Shown piece by piece: positions 17,595 to 26,842 of a DNA stretch of 64,000 nucleotides; positions within the stretch are counted from its first letter, which is position 1, and every line of letters starts with the position of its first letter. This DNA is from an uncultured Hoeflea sp. GTDB taxonomy: Bacteria; Pseudomonadota; Alphaproteobacteria; Rhizobiales; Rhizobiaceae. The notes under the pieces are model-generated. The model saw only the letters and a list, made by a program, of their open reading frames with translations, searched no databases and was not told the origin of the DNA. The DNA is taken from NCBI RefSeq assembly GCF_947501405.1, contig NZ_CANMVK010000001.1:1116001-1180000 (forward strand). The letters are read 5' to 3'. Both the position numbers and the translations under genes were made by a program.

Positions 17595-19262
17595 ATGTTG
17601 CCAGTTGCATTCTTTATCCATCTCGCCGGAGCCATCATGCTGTTGCTGTGGGCGGTGCGAATGGTGCGAACCGGTGTGGAACGGGCTCATGGAACGCGGT
17701 TGAAGTCCGCTCTTCGCGATGCCCGCGGCGGCAATGCCCAGATGGCGGTGGCGGGCACGGTGCTGGCGGTGGTGCTGCAGAGCTCAACCGCAGTCGGTGT
17801 TCTGGCGGCGGGATTCGCCACCAGCGGGATTTTGACCGTCAATGCGGGAATCGCGGCGCTGCTGGGCGCCGATCTCGGTTCGGCGCTGGTGGTCAAGATC
17901 CTGTCATTCGATCTCAGCGGCTTCATTCCGCTGCTGCTTCTGGTGGGAGCGGCGCTGTTTTTGAAATTCGAGGCCCGCACCGTGCGCCAGACCGGCCGCA
18001 TCGTGCTTGGCATCGCCTTTATTCTGCTGTCGCTCAAGATGGTGGGCGAAGCCACCGAGCCGCTGCGTGACAGCGCGATACTGCCGGGGCTGATCGGCTA
18101 CCTGAAAGATGATCCGCTGACCGCCTTTCTTGTGGCGGCGGCGATTGCCTGGCTGGTGCATTCCTCCGTGGCGACGGTTTTGTTGTTTGTCACCTTCGCG
18201 GCCCGCGACCTGCTGCCGCTCGAAGTGGCGCTGCCGATGGTACTCGGCGCCAATGTCGGCGGCGGGCTGATCGCGGTCTGGCTTACCCGCGGGATGGAGA
18301 TCGAGGCGCGGCGCATCCCTCTGGGAAACCTGATTTTTCGTGGGACCGGCGCCATCGCGGGATTGACGGCGCTGCAGTTTTTCGATGTTCCGATCCATTA
18401 CCTGGGGCAGGGCGAGGCGGTGCAGCTGGTGAATTTTCACCTGGCTTTCAATCTCGTTTTGGTGGTGCTGACCATTCCCCTGGTGCGCCCGATGGAGCGG
18501 CTGACCGCTGTGCTGCTGCCCATCCCGGCAAGTGCTCCCGATCCGATCGGGGCCGATCCGCTGGAAGTCAGCACACTTGATCGCGGTTCCACCGACCGAC
18601 CGAATGTGGCGCTCGCAAGCGCCAAGCGTGAGCTCTTGCGCATGGGCGAAACGGTGGCTGCGATGTACCGGCCGGTAATGGAAATGATGGATGGCGGTAA
18701 TCTCGAGCAGATCGCGCGGGTGCGCAAGATCGACGAGCAGGTCAACCGCAAGCACACTGACATCAAGCTGTTCATTGCCGAGGTCAATCGCGGCAAGCTG
18801 TCGGAGGACGAGATCCGCGAGGGCATGGATCTGACCGAGTTTTCGATCAATCTCGAACATATCGGCGACATCATCGCCAAGAACCTGCTGGCGCTGGCTG
18901 CCGAGCGTGCCCGCAAGAAGCTGCGGTTTTCGCCGGAAGGGTGGGCCGAGATGTGCAATCTGCACGCCCGGGTGGAGACCAACATGCAATTGGCGCTCAA
19001 CGTGCTGATCTCAGGCGACATCGAGAGCGCGCGGCAGTTGGTGGGTGAAAAGGAAGCCATGCGACAACTGGCCCGCGACAGCAACGACCGGCATCTCGAG
19101 CGGCTGCGCGAAGGCCATGCCGACAGCATTGAAACCAGCGATATTCATCTTGAAACCGTGCGCGCCTTCAAGGAGATCAACTCGCTGCTGGTCACCGTCG
19201 CCTATCCGATTTTGACCGAAAGCGGCCAGCTGTTGCGCAGCCGTCTGGCGCAACTTGACTGA
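17595..19262 (+). CDS. Na/Pi cotransporter-like protein with PhoU-like C-terminus
   Basis: A 555-residue membrane protein of the Na/Pi cotransporter II (NptA/YjbB) family. Eight or so hydrophobic segments fill residues 1-310. The first repeat carries the family motif QSSTA (62-66) and the second repeat has the partner SSVAT preceded by His instead of Gln. Residues about 335-550 form a PhoU-like helical domain (LTEFSINLEHIGDIIAKNLLALA). Bacterial members such as YjbB have been linked to phosphate export. Next to enzymes that release phosphate from AEP, a safety-valve role is plausible but inferred. It is divergent from the LysR gene. Confidence 0.88.
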   Translation: MLPVAFFIHLAGAIMLLLWAVRMVRTGVERAHGTRLKSALRDARGGNAQMAVAGTVLAVVLQSSTAVGVLAAGFATSGILTVNAGIAALLGADLGSALVVKILSFDLSGFIPLLLLVGAALFLKFEARTVRQTGRIVLGIAFILLSLKMVGEATEPLRDSAILPGLIGYLKDDPLTAFLVAAAIAWLVHSSVATVLLFVTFAARDLLPLEVALPMVLGANVGGGLIAVWLTRGMEIEARRIPLGNLIFRGTGAIAGLTALQFFDVPIHYLGQGEAVQLVNFHLAFNLVLVVLTIPLVRPMERLTAVLLPIPASAPDPIGADPLEVSTLDRGSTDRPNVALASAKRELLRMGETVAAMYRPVMEMMDGGNLEQIARVRKIDEQVNRKHTDIKLFIAEVNRGKLSEDEIREGMDLTEFSINLEHIGDIIAKNLLALAAERARKKLRFSPEGWAEMCNLHARVETNMQLALNVLISGDIESARQLVGEKEAMRQLARDSNDRHLERLREGHADSIETSDIHLETVRAFKEINSLLVTVAYPILTESGQLLRSRLAQLD

Positions 19263-19281
19263 TCGACGAAAATTGAAAGCA

Positions 19282-19320
19282 AAATCGATACACGGATACA
19301 AAATAACGATTTTACATATA
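19282..19320 (+). promoter_or_regulatory. Shared island operator upstream of phnW
   Basis: This is the clearest copy. It matches the element before the AEP importer at 27 of 39 positions without gaps, with AAATCG and GATTTTAC at identical 26-bp spacing. It also shows a dyad AAAATCG-N19-CGATTTT (19281-19313). It starts 95 bp before the phnW ATG, in a 114-bp AT-rich gap after the Na/Pi-type gene, so phnW has its own promoter. Confidence 0.7.
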
Positions 19321-19376
19321 TCTGGATCGATGGAAAAACCAATGCGAAGCCGATGATCCGAACGCAGGGAAATTCG

Positions 19377-20567
19377 ATGTCGATGGTTCAAACAGACAGT
19401 TTCGCCGACCCGGAAATGGGGGAACCCTTTCTGCTCACGCCGGGCCCTTTGACCACTGCTTTCAGCGTCAAACAGGCGATGCTGCGCGACTGGGGCTCCT
19501 GGGACGGCGATTTCCGCGCCATGACGAAATCCATGTGCGATCAACTGGTTGTCATGGCCGGTGACACTAGGAGCGAATTCGTCTGCGTGCCGATGCAGGG
19601 ATCGGGAAGCTACTGCGTGGAAGCGCTTTTGGGAACCTTCGTGCCGCGCGACGGCAAGGTGCTGGTGCTGGCCAACGGCGCTTACGGGCTGCGGGCGGCG
19701 GAGACCATGCGCTATCTTGGCCGGGCGTTCACGCTGATCGACAAGGGCGACTACATGCCGCCTCGGGGCGACGAGGTGGCTGCGGCGCTGGATGCTGATC
19801 CGGCCATCACGCACGTCATTGCAATTCACTGCGAAACCTCCTCGGGCATCCTCAATCCAATCGACGAAATCTCGCAAGTTACCTATGCCCGCGGCCGCAA
19901 ATTGCTGGTCGACAGCATGAGCGCCTTTGGCGCCATCGAACTGGATGTGGAAAAGACCCGCTATGAGGCAATGGTCTCTTCTGCCAACAAATGCATCGAA
20001 GGCGTGCCGGGCTTCGGTTTCGTCATCGCGCGAAAATCCGAACTGGAATCCTGCAAGGGCAACAGCCATTCGCTGAGCCTTGATATCCATGCGCAATGGG
20101 CCAATCTGGTCAAGACCGGACAGTGGCGCTACACGCCGCCGACCCATGTGGTCGCAGCCTTCATCGAGGCATTGCGCATGCATGCCCGGGAGGGCGGCGT
20201 CGAGGCGCGGGGCGCGCGCTACACCCGCAACCGCGATGTGATGGTGGCGGGCATGCGCGAATTGGGTTTTGAAACCCTGCTCAAGGACCGCTGGCTGTCG
20301 CCGATCATAGTGACGTTTTTCTGCCCTGCGCATCGCAATTTCGTGTTTTCGACCTTCTATGAGCTGATGAAGGCCAAGGGCTTCATCATTTATCCAGGCA
20401 AGCTGACCGTGGTTGAAAGTTTCCGCGTCGGCTGCATCGGCCGGATGGATGAGCACATCATGCGCCGCGTGGTTGAGGCCGCTGGCGAATGCCTTGAGGA
20501 AATGGACGTCGACACCGCGGCCCCTCCCGCCGAAGCCATTGCCGAACGCGCAAAACTCGCCGCCTGA
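19377..20567 (+). CDS. phnW: 2-Aminoethylphosphonate-pyruvate aminotransferase
   Basis: A 396-residue fold-type I PLP enzyme that transfers the amino group of AEP to pyruvate, giving phosphonoacetaldehyde and alanine. Visible landmarks are LLTPGPLTT near the N-terminus, the cofactor-binding D179 in VDSMSAFGAIELD, and K205, the PLP Schiff-base lysine, in SSANKCIEGVPGF. IYPGKL and FRVGCIGR occur near the end. The start at 19377 has AGGGA seven bases upstream. It is the first gene of a phnW-phnA-phnY operon; the spacing to phnA is 33 bp. Confidence 0.95.
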   Translation: MSMVQTDSFADPEMGEPFLLTPGPLTTAFSVKQAMLRDWGSWDGDFRAMTKSMCDQLVVMAGDTRSEFVCVPMQGSGSYCVEALLGTFVPRDGKVLVLANGAYGLRAAETMRYLGRAFTLIDKGDYMPPRGDEVAAALDADPAITHVIAIHCETSSGILNPIDEISQVTYARGRKLLVDSMSAFGAIELDVEKTRYEAMVSSANKCIEGVPGFGFVIARKSELESCKGNSHSLSLDIHAQWANLVKTGQWRYTPPTHVVAAFIEALRMHAREGGVEARGARYTRNRDVMVAGMRELGFETLLKDRWLSPIIVTFFCPAHRNFVFSTFYELMKAKGFIIYPGKLTVVESFRVGCIGRMDEHIMRRVVEAAGECLEEMDVDTAAPPAEAIAERAKLAA

Positions 20568-20600
20568 GGCGGCATGCATTCCCCAACAAAAGGACACGAG

Positions 20601-21851
20601 ATGACAACTTCCTCCCACGCCCCCGTCTCGGCGAACGACCGCAGCTATCCCTGGCCCAAGGTTCCGGCGATTGCGATCTGCCTGGACGGCTGTGAGCCGG
20701 AATATCTGACAAAGGCGATCGAGGCAGGGTTGATGCCGACGCTCGAGCGGATCCGCGAGAACGGCACCGACCGGTTGGCGCATTCGGTGATCCCGAGCTT
20801 TACCAATCCCAACAATCTGTCGATCGCCACCGGACGCCCGCCGATCGTGCACGGGATCTGCGGCAATTATCTCTACGATCCCGACACCGGCGAAGAGGTG
20901 ATGATGAACGACGTGCGCTTCCTGCGCGCGCCGACGCTGTTCTCCAAATTCTATGAAGCCGGCGCGCGGGTGGCGATCGTCACCGCCAAGGACAAGCTGC
21001 GCGCTCTCCTGGGCGCCGGGCTGAAATTCGACGAGGATCGCGCCAAGTGTTTTTCGGCCGAAAAATCGGACAGCTCCACCGCCGCCGAACACGGTCAGGA
21101 TGCAGCGTCCAAATGGCTGGGCATGGCGCAGCCGGACGTGTATTCGGCGGAACTGTCGGAGTTTGTGTTTGCCGCCGGCGTCAAGCTTCTTAAGGAATGG
21201 AAGCCGGATGTGATGTATCTGACCACAACCGACTATGTTCAGCATAAATATGCACCGGACCAGCCCGAAGCCCAGAGTTTTTACGAGATGTTCGACAAAT
21301 ATCTCACCCAACTCGATGCCATGGGCGCGGCGATCGTGGTGACCGCCGATCACGGCATGAAGCCCAAACATCTAGCCGACGGCTCTCCTTCGGTTGTTTA
21401 TGTGCAGGATATGCTTGATGAATGGCTGGGCGAGGCTGCGGCGCGGCTGATCCTGCCGATCACCGACCCTTACGTGGTTCACCATGGAGCGCTCGGGTCG
21501 TTTGCCACCGCCTATCTTCCCAAGGGCGCTGATCAGGCCGACATTGCTGCCAGGCTTATGGCCGTCGACGGCATTACCCATGTGCTGACCAAGGCCGAGG
21601 CGATTGAGCGGTTCGAGCTTCCGGGCGACCGGATTGGCGATCTTGTTCTGGTCTCGGGTGAAAATGTCACCATCGGCACATCTGAACACCGGCATGATCT
21701 TGCCGCACTCAATGAGCCCCTGCGTAGCCATGGCGGGCTGACCGAACAGGAAGTACCGTTTATCGTCAATCGCGTTCTGGATCTGCCTGGCCAACCCGAG
21801 CTGCGCAATTTCGACGCCTTCTTCTATGCCACCACCGCGGCGGCGCTCTGA
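20601..21851 (+). CDS. phnA: Phosphonoacetate hydrolase
   Basis: A 416-residue alkaline-phosphatase-superfamily enzyme that cleaves the C-P bond of phosphonoacetate to acetate and phosphate, using two zinc ions. The catalytic set falls at the numbering I recall for the Sinorhizobium meliloti enzyme: D29, nucleophile T68 (PSFTNPNN), D211 and H215 (TTTDYVQHK), D250 and H251 (TADHGMKPK) and H377 (RSHGG). Nothing appears broken. The start at 20601 follows AAAGGAC. It is 12 bp before phnY. This hydrolase route is used here instead of phosphonatase PhnX, which I do not see. Confidence 0.96.
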   Translation: MTTSSHAPVSANDRSYPWPKVPAIAICLDGCEPEYLTKAIEAGLMPTLERIRENGTDRLAHSVIPSFTNPNNLSIATGRPPIVHGICGNYLYDPDTGEEVMMNDVRFLRAPTLFSKFYEAGARVAIVTAKDKLRALLGAGLKFDEDRAKCFSAEKSDSSTAAEHGQDAASKWLGMAQPDVYSAELSEFVFAAGVKLLKEWKPDVMYLTTTDYVQHKYAPDQPEAQSFYEMFDKYLTQLDAMGAAIVVTADHGMKPKHLADGSPSVVYVQDMLDEWLGEAAARLILPITDPYVVHHGALGSFATAYLPKGADQADIAARLMAVDGITHVLTKAEAIERFELPGDRIGDLVLVSGENVTIGTSEHRHDLAALNEPLRSHGGLTEQEVPFIVNRVLDLPGQPELRNFDAFFYATTAAAL

Positions 21852-21863
21852 AAGGACATTGTC

Positions 21864-23345
21864 ATGAACGCCAGCCCCCCGAATTTCGATCCGCGAAGCC
21901 GCAGCCGCGAAATCCGCCACGAAGGCATGCGGATCGGCGGCGAGGCCGTATTCACCGATGAGGTGGTGGAGGTGCATTACCCCTACACCGACGAGGTGAT
22001 CGGCACGGTTCCCGCCGGCAAGGCCGAACATGCGCGTCGCGCCTTCGCAATCGCCGCCGCCTACAAGCCGAAGCTCTCGCGCTATGAGCGGCAGCAGATC
22101 CTGTTTCGCGCAGGTGAGCTGATCCGGGAAAAGCGCGAGGAACTGGCCTACTGGCTGGTGCTGGAACTCGGCATCTGCTGGCAGCATGCGCTCTATGAGA
22201 CCGGCCGCGCCTATGATGTGTTCACGCTTGCCGGGCAGATGGCGATTCTCGACGACGGCCAGATTTTTTCCTGCGATCTGACGCCTCAGGGCAAGGAACG
22301 CAAGATCTTCACCTTGCGTGAACCGGTGCGGGCAATTTCGGCGATCACCCCGTTCAATCATCCGCTCAACATGGTCAGCCACAAGATCGCGCCGGCGATC
22401 GCCACCAACAATTGCGTGGTGTGCAAGCCGACTGAACTGACGCCGCTGACGGCGATTGCGCTGGCCGACATCCTCTACGAGGCGGGTTTGCCCCATGAGA
22501 TGTTCCAGGTGGTGACCGGCTGGCCCAAGGATATCGGTGACGAGATGATCACCAATCCCGACATCGATATCATCACCTTTACCGGCGGAGTTCCGGTCGG
22601 CAAGATGATCGCCTCGAAGGCCGGCTACAAGCGCTGCGCGCTGGAGCTTGGCGGCAATGATCCGCTGATCATTCTCAACGATCTGTCCGACGCCGATCTC
22701 GACAAGGCTGCGACCATAGCGGTGGCAGGCGCGACCGGCAATTCCGGCCAGCGCTGCACGGCGGTCAAGCGCATACTGGTGCAGGAGAGCGTGGCCGACC
22801 GGTTCGTCCCGCTGGTGCTCGAGAAAGCCAAGAAGCTCAAATTCGGTGATCCGATGGATCCCGAAACCCAGCTTGGTTGCGTGGTGCATGCGCAAGCAGC
22901 CGAAACATTCGAGCGCCGGGTTCACGACGCGGAGGCCCAGGGCGCCAAGATCCTCTATCATCCCGGCCGCCAGGGCGCGCTGCTGCCGCCGATCGTGGTC
23001 GACCACGTGCCGCACGGCTCGGAACTGGTGATGGAAGAGACATTTGGCCCCATCGTGCCCATCGTGCGGGTGCCCGACGATGACGCCGAGGTGATGGCGA
23101 TATCCAATTCGACCGAGTTCGGACTGTCGTCTGGTGTGTGCACCAATGATCTCAACCGGGCGATAGCCTTCGTCAACGGGCTCGACGTGGGCACCTGCAA
23201 CATCTGGGAACAGCCCGGCTACCGCATCGAGATGTCGCCCTTTGGCGGCATTAAGGACAGCGGTAATGCGGTCAAGGAAGGGGTGCTGGAGGCGATGAAG
23301 TTCTTCACCAACGTCAAGACCTATTCGCTGCCGTGGCCGCGCTGA
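21864..23345 (+). CDS. phnY: Phosphonoacetaldehyde dehydrogenase
   Basis: A 493-residue aldehyde dehydrogenase that oxidises phosphonoacetaldehyde to phosphonoacetate with NAD+, linking PhnW to PhnA. Catalytic C298 is in [12 protein letters not shown] and the general base E261 is in [15 protein letters not shown] and [10 protein letters not shown] are typical of the family. The start at 21864 has AAAGGAC upstream. The assignment to PhnY rather than another aldehyde dehydrogenase rests on position between phnA and the terminator and on the S. meliloti-like phnWAY order. It ends 24 bp before an intrinsic terminator. Confidence 0.93.
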   Translation: MNASPPNFDPRSRSREIRHEGMRIGGEAVFTDEVVEVHYPYTDEVIGTVPAGKAEHARRAFAIAAAYKPKLSRYERQQILFRAGELIREKREELAYWLVLELGICWQHALYETGRAYDVFTLAGQMAILDDGQIFSCDLTPQGKERKIFTLREPVRAISAITPFNHPLNMVSHKIAPAIATNNCVVCKPTELTPLTAIALADILYEAGLPHEMFQVVTGWPKDIGDEMITNPDIDIITFTGGVPVGKMIASKAGYKRCALELGGNDPLIILNDLSDADLDKAATIAVAGATGNSGQRCTAVKRILVQESVADRFVPLVLEKAKKLKFGDPMDPETQLGCVVHAQAAETFERRVHDAEAQGAKILYHPGRQGALLPPIVVDHVPHGSELVMEETFGPIVPIVRVPDDDAEVMAISNSTEFGLSSGVCTNDLNRAIAFVNGLDVGTCNIWEQPGYRIEMSPFGGIKDSGNAVKEGVLEAMKFFTNVKTYSLPWPR

Positions 23346-23368
23346 GGCGGCCGATTGACAAACGTTCT

Positions 23369-23395
23369 GGCGCGGCCCCGTGGCCGCGCCTTTTT
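23369..23395 (+). terminator. Strong intrinsic terminator after phnY
   Basis: GGCGCGGCC (23369-23377), loop CCGT, GGCCGCGCC (23382-23390), then TTTTT. A perfect 9-bp GC stem with U5 closes the phnWAY unit before the PbfA-like gene. Confidence 0.88.
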
Positions 23396-23439
23396 CCGTT
23401 GAAGCTTGGCATGCCGGGGTCCGGAGCAAGGGGCGCGAG

Positions 23440-24792
23440 ATGAAAATCACCCACACCGAAGGCGAATCCAACACTTCGGCCGCCCGTCAGGCCTGGGCCG
23501 CCAAACATCCCGATGCGGCGACACGAGACCTGCTCAAGCGCGACGCCGACGCCTTTTTGCACCAAAGCCTGTCGAGCCCTTGCGTTTCCACCATCGCCAA
23601 GGCCGAGGGCATCTGGATCGAGGACACCGCTGGCCGGCGTTACATGGATTTTCACGGCAATTCGGTCCACCACATCGGCTACGGCCATCCACGGCTGGTG
23701 GCCGCCATCAAGGATCAACTGGATCAATTGCCCTTCGCGCCGCGCCGCTTCACCAACGAGCCCGCCGTGGCGTTGGCTGAAAAGCTGGGCCGGATTGCGC
23801 CCGGCGATCTCGACAAGGTGCTGTTTACCACCGGTGGCTCCGACGCCAACGAGGTGGCGCTGAAGATCGCCCGCGCCGCCACCGGGCGGTTCAAGACGGT
23901 GTCGTTCTGGGACGCCTTTCACGGGGCGGGGCTGGGTTCGGCGAGCGTTGGCGGGGAAGCGACTTTCCGCTCGCATATTGCGGGGCCTCTGATTCCCGGC
24001 ACTGAGCATGTGGCGCCCTTTGCCTGCTACCGTTGCCCCTATAATCATTCCGGCCCCGATGTCTGCGGGCTCGCCTGCGCCAATATGGTCGACTACGTGC
24101 TGGGCCGGGAAGGCGACGTGGCTGCAGTGATCGCCGAACCGATGCGGGCGGTGCCCACCGTGCCGCCGCCGGGTTTCTGGAAGGCGGTGCGCGAGGCCTG
24201 CAACCGCCATGGCGCGCTGCTGATCATGGACGAAATCCCGACCGGTCTGGGCAAGACCGGCCGCATGTTCGCCTTCGAGCACGACGACGTGGTTCCCGAT
24301 ATCGTCACGCTGGGCAAATCGCTGGGCGGCGGCATTCTGCCGATCGCGGCGGTGGTGGCGCGGCATGATCTCGACGTGTGCGGGGAGTTCGCCATCGGCC
24401 ATTACACCCACGAGAAAAACCCGGTGACCGCGCGCGCGGCGCTGACCACGCTGGAAATCATCGAGGATGAAGGCCTGGTGGAACGATCTGCCGCACTCGG
24501 TGCCCACGCTATGGACCGTCTGCGCGAGTTCGCGCCGAAAAGTGCGCATGTCGGAGACGTGAGGGGCAGGGGGCTGATATTCGGGGTCGAGATTGTCGAG
24601 GACCGGGACAGCAAACAGGAGGGACGCGAGCGCGCCGAGCGGATCTACTACCGCTGTCTCGAAGCCGGGCTGAGTTTCAAGATCAGTGCCGGTTGCGTGC
24701 TCACATTGTCGCCACCACTGACCATCAGCCGCGAGGAGCTCGACCGGGCGCTCGACATCGTCACAGGCGCTATCATCGCGGAGGCACGCTAA
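23440..24792 (+). CDS. pbfA: PbfA-like (R)-1-hydroxy-2-aminoethylphosphonate ammonia-lyase (class III PLP enzyme)
   Basis: A 450-residue protein with the class III aminotransferase fold. It has TTGGSDANEVALKIAR, D264 in MDEIPTGLGKTGRMFAFE, and PLP lysine K293 in TLGKSLGGG. Proteins of this kind next to phnW or phnWAY were shown to be PbfA, a lyase that eliminates ammonia from hydroxy-AEP to give phosphonoacetaldehyde rather than transaminate. The location directly after phnY supports this call, but sequence alone cannot exclude a true aminotransferase. A cysteine cluster C196-x2-C199-x9-C209-x3-C213 stands out. The start at 23440 has AAGGGG upstream. The next gene follows after 2 bp. Confidence 0.8.
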   Translation: MKITHTEGESNTSAARQAWAAKHPDAATRDLLKRDADAFLHQSLSSPCVSTIAKAEGIWIEDTAGRRYMDFHGNSVHHIGYGHPRLVAAIKDQLDQLPFAPRRFTNEPAVALAEKLGRIAPGDLDKVLFTTGGSDANEVALKIARAATGRFKTVSFWDAFHGAGLGSASVGGEATFRSHIAGPLIPGTEHVAPFACYRCPYNHSGPDVCGLACANMVDYVLGREGDVAAVIAEPMRAVPTVPPPGFWKAVREACNRHGALLIMDEIPTGLGKTGRMFAFEHDDVVPDIVTLGKSLGGGILPIAAVVARHDLDVCGEFAIGHYTHEKNPVTARAALTTLEIIEDEGLVERSAALGAHAMDRLREFAPKSAHVGDVRGRGLIFGVEIVEDRDSKQEGRERAERIYYRCLEAGLSFKISAGCVLTLSPPLTISREELDRALDIVTGAIIAEAR

Positions 24793-24794
24793 AC

Positions 24795-25805
24795 ATGAAG
24801 ATCGTACGAACCGATTGCGAACTGCAAACACCCGTCGTCGACGCCAGATTGCGCGAGCAGGGCCATGAGCTTGTGCTCTTGCCTGACGGGGTGCCGGAGG
24901 CACAATTGACGGAGGCGGTGCGCGACGCCGATCTTCTTTTGATGTGCTACACGCCGATCACCAGGCCGGTGCTGGAAGCGGCGAGCCGTTTGAAGGGCAT
25001 CGTCAAATACGGGGTTGGTATCGATGCGATTGACATCCTGGCAGCGATCGAGCGCGGCATCCCGGTCGTCAACATTCCCGAATATGCCGAGGAGACCGTG
25101 GCTGAGGGCGCTTTTGCGCTTTTGATCGCGCTTGCCAAGAAGTTGCAGCCCTTGAGCCGGGCCATGCAGAAGGATGGCTGGGTGTGGCCGGAGCGGCAGT
25201 GGCTGGGTTCCGACATTTCAGGCAAAACTCTCGGTATTGTCGGGTTTGGCAAAATCGGCCAGAGCGTGGCGCGAATGGCGGGTGCGGGCTTCAGGGCCAA
25301 TGTGATTGCTTACAATCCGGGCAAATCGGACGCTGAAATTGCCGCGGCCGGGGCCACCAAGCGCGATGATCTTCACCAGTTGCTTGCCGAAAGCGATTTC
25401 GTGTCGCTGCACTGCACATTGAATGAAAGCACCTACGGGATGATCGGCGAGGCGGAGCTTCAAGCCATGAAGCCGTCCGCGCTCCTGATCAACACATCTC
25501 GCGGCGCGCTGGTGGATCAGGACGCTCTTGTGCGGGCGCTCGAGGAGGGATGGATCGCCGGCGCCGGGTTGGATGTGTTTTCGAACGAGCCGCTTGCCCG
25601 CAGCGGGCACCCGATGAGCCGCCTGTTCGATCTCGATCAGGTGATCATCACGCCGCATCTGACCTTCTACACCCACGAAGCCATGCACCGCCTGGAGCTT
25701 GAGACGCTGGAGCGATGCGCGGAGATGCTGTCGGGCCGGCCAACGCTGGTCAAATCCCACGACCCGCGATTGAGAGCCCAGAAGAACGGAGTGATCTTTG
25801 CGTAA
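24795..25805 (+). CDS. D-2-hydroxyacid dehydrogenase of unknown substrate
   Basis: A 336-residue NAD(P)-dependent dehydrogenase of the phosphoglycerate dehydrogenase/CtBP family. The Rossmann loop is GIVGFGKIGQ (147-156) and the catalytic triad is R236 (NTSRGALVD), E265 (FSNEPL) and H288 (TPHLT). The residue that usually is Asp at the end of the second Rossmann strand is N174 (IAYNPGKS), which may relax NAD preference. It begins 2 bp after the PbfA-like gene and is certainly co-translated with it. A substrate such as a phosphonated hydroxy- or ketoacid is plausible but unproven. Confidence 0.85.
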   Translation: MKIVRTDCELQTPVVDARLREQGHELVLLPDGVPEAQLTEAVRDADLLLMCYTPITRPVLEAASRLKGIVKYGVGIDAIDILAAIERGIPVVNIPEYAEETVAEGAFALLIALAKKLQPLSRAMQKDGWVWPERQWLGSDISGKTLGIVGFGKIGQSVARMAGAGFRANVIAYNPGKSDAEIAAAGATKRDDLHQLLAESDFVSLHCTLNESTYGMIGEAELQAMKPSALLINTSRGALVDQDALVRALEEGWIAGAGLDVFSNEPLARSGHPMSRLFDLDQVIITPHLTFYTHEAMHRLELETLERCAEMLSGRPTLVKSHDPRLRAQKNGVIFA

Positions 25806-25919
25806 CCGAAACCTGCTGCGAACGCGCAACGCCCGGGCGAAGCCGTGCCTGCCGTGCGGCACATGCGATTACCTGAGAACACTTGAACTGCGTTTGGCTC
25901 CATTTCAGCCCAACCTCCA

Positions 25920-26828
25920 ATGCGGCTTCGCAAGGCCAGTGGCCTCGGCAACGGCCGCCCCGAGCGGATTTCTGCGCGGATTTCTGCCTTGAGCCTGTTT
26001 GCCCTGAGCATCGTGTTGTTTTCGGCGTTTTTGCACGCCGGCTGGAATGCGATGCTCAAGTCAGTCACCGACCGTGCCGCGGTGCTTGGCGCGGTGGCTG
26101 CGATCACCGCGCTGGCGGGCGTGGCGCTGATCAGCGTTTCACCGATCCCGGCGGCGGCAAGCTGGCCGGCCTTGTTCATTTCCACGGTCGTCCATTACGC
26201 CTACTATCTCTTGTTGTTTAGGGCTTACCGCTACGGTGATTTGAGTCAGGTCTATCCGATTTCGCGAGGGCTCGCGCCGGCGCTGGTGGCGTTGTCGGCT
26301 TTTGTGCTCTTGGGCGAGAGCCTGGGGCCGCTGGGCTGGGCTGGGCTGGCAACCATCAGTCTGGGAATTTGCATCCTTGCCATGCAGCGCGGGCCGATCC
26401 AGGCCTCTGGCCAGACCATCATGGTGGCGCTGCTTCTGGGGCTTTGCATCGGAACCTATTCGGTGGCCGATGGTATCGGGGTGCGCAGCGCCGGCACGCT
26501 GACGGGCTATATGGGCTGGCTGTTCCTGCTCGAGGCGCCGGTGCCGCTGGCGATTGTTCTCAAGCGCCGGAGGGACAGGGGACGATTTGAATCCCGCGCC
26601 TTGGTACTCGGCGCGCTGGGTGGGCTGGCGGCGGTAACGGCTTACGGGCTGGTGCTTTACGTCAAGACCATCGCCCCTTTGGGAGCGGTGTCAGCCGTGC
26701 GTGAATCAAGTGTGGTTATCGCCGCGCTGATCGGGTTGGTGTTCTTTGGCGAGCGGCCTTGGCTGGGGCGTTTGGTGGCGGCCGCAATCGTGGCTGGCGG
26801 TGTTGTGACGCTTGCGCTTTCGGGTTGA
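25920..26828 (+). CDS. EamA-family (DMT) transporter
   Basis: About 302 residues with ten hydrophobic segments arranged as two EamA repeats. GESLGPLGWAGLATISLGI closes the first half and FFGERPWLGRLVAAAIVAGGV the second. DMT transporters usually export amino acids or small metabolites. Position at the end of the pbfA-dehydrogenase unit suggests export or uptake of a phosphonate or by-product. The start is uncertain: ATG at 25920 is used, but a TTG at 25989 (LSLFALSIVL) would give a more typical N-terminus. Confidence 0.8.
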   Translation: MRLRKASGLGNGRPERISARISALSLFALSIVLFSAFLHAGWNAMLKSVTDRAAVLGAVAAITALAGVALISVSPIPAAASWPALFISTVVHYAYYLLLFRAYRYGDLSQVYPISRGLAPALVALSAFVLLGESLGPLGWAGLATISLGICILAMQRGPIQASGQTIMVALLLGLCIGTYSVADGIGVRSAGTLTGYMGWLFLLEAPVPLAIVLKRRRDRGRFESRALVLGALGGLAAVTAYGLVLYVKTIAPLGAVSAVRESSVVIAALIGLVFFGERPWLGRLVAAAIVAGGVVTLALSG

Positions 26829-26842
26829 TCAAAATACGAGAG

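Noticed and set aside
19011-23474. Very long minus-strand open frames (786 and 700 codons) opposite phnW, phnA and phnY
   Set aside because: They have His/Arg/Gln-rich composition, no family resemblance, and lie exactly antisense to enzymes with intact active sites. They arise from high GC at third codon positions.
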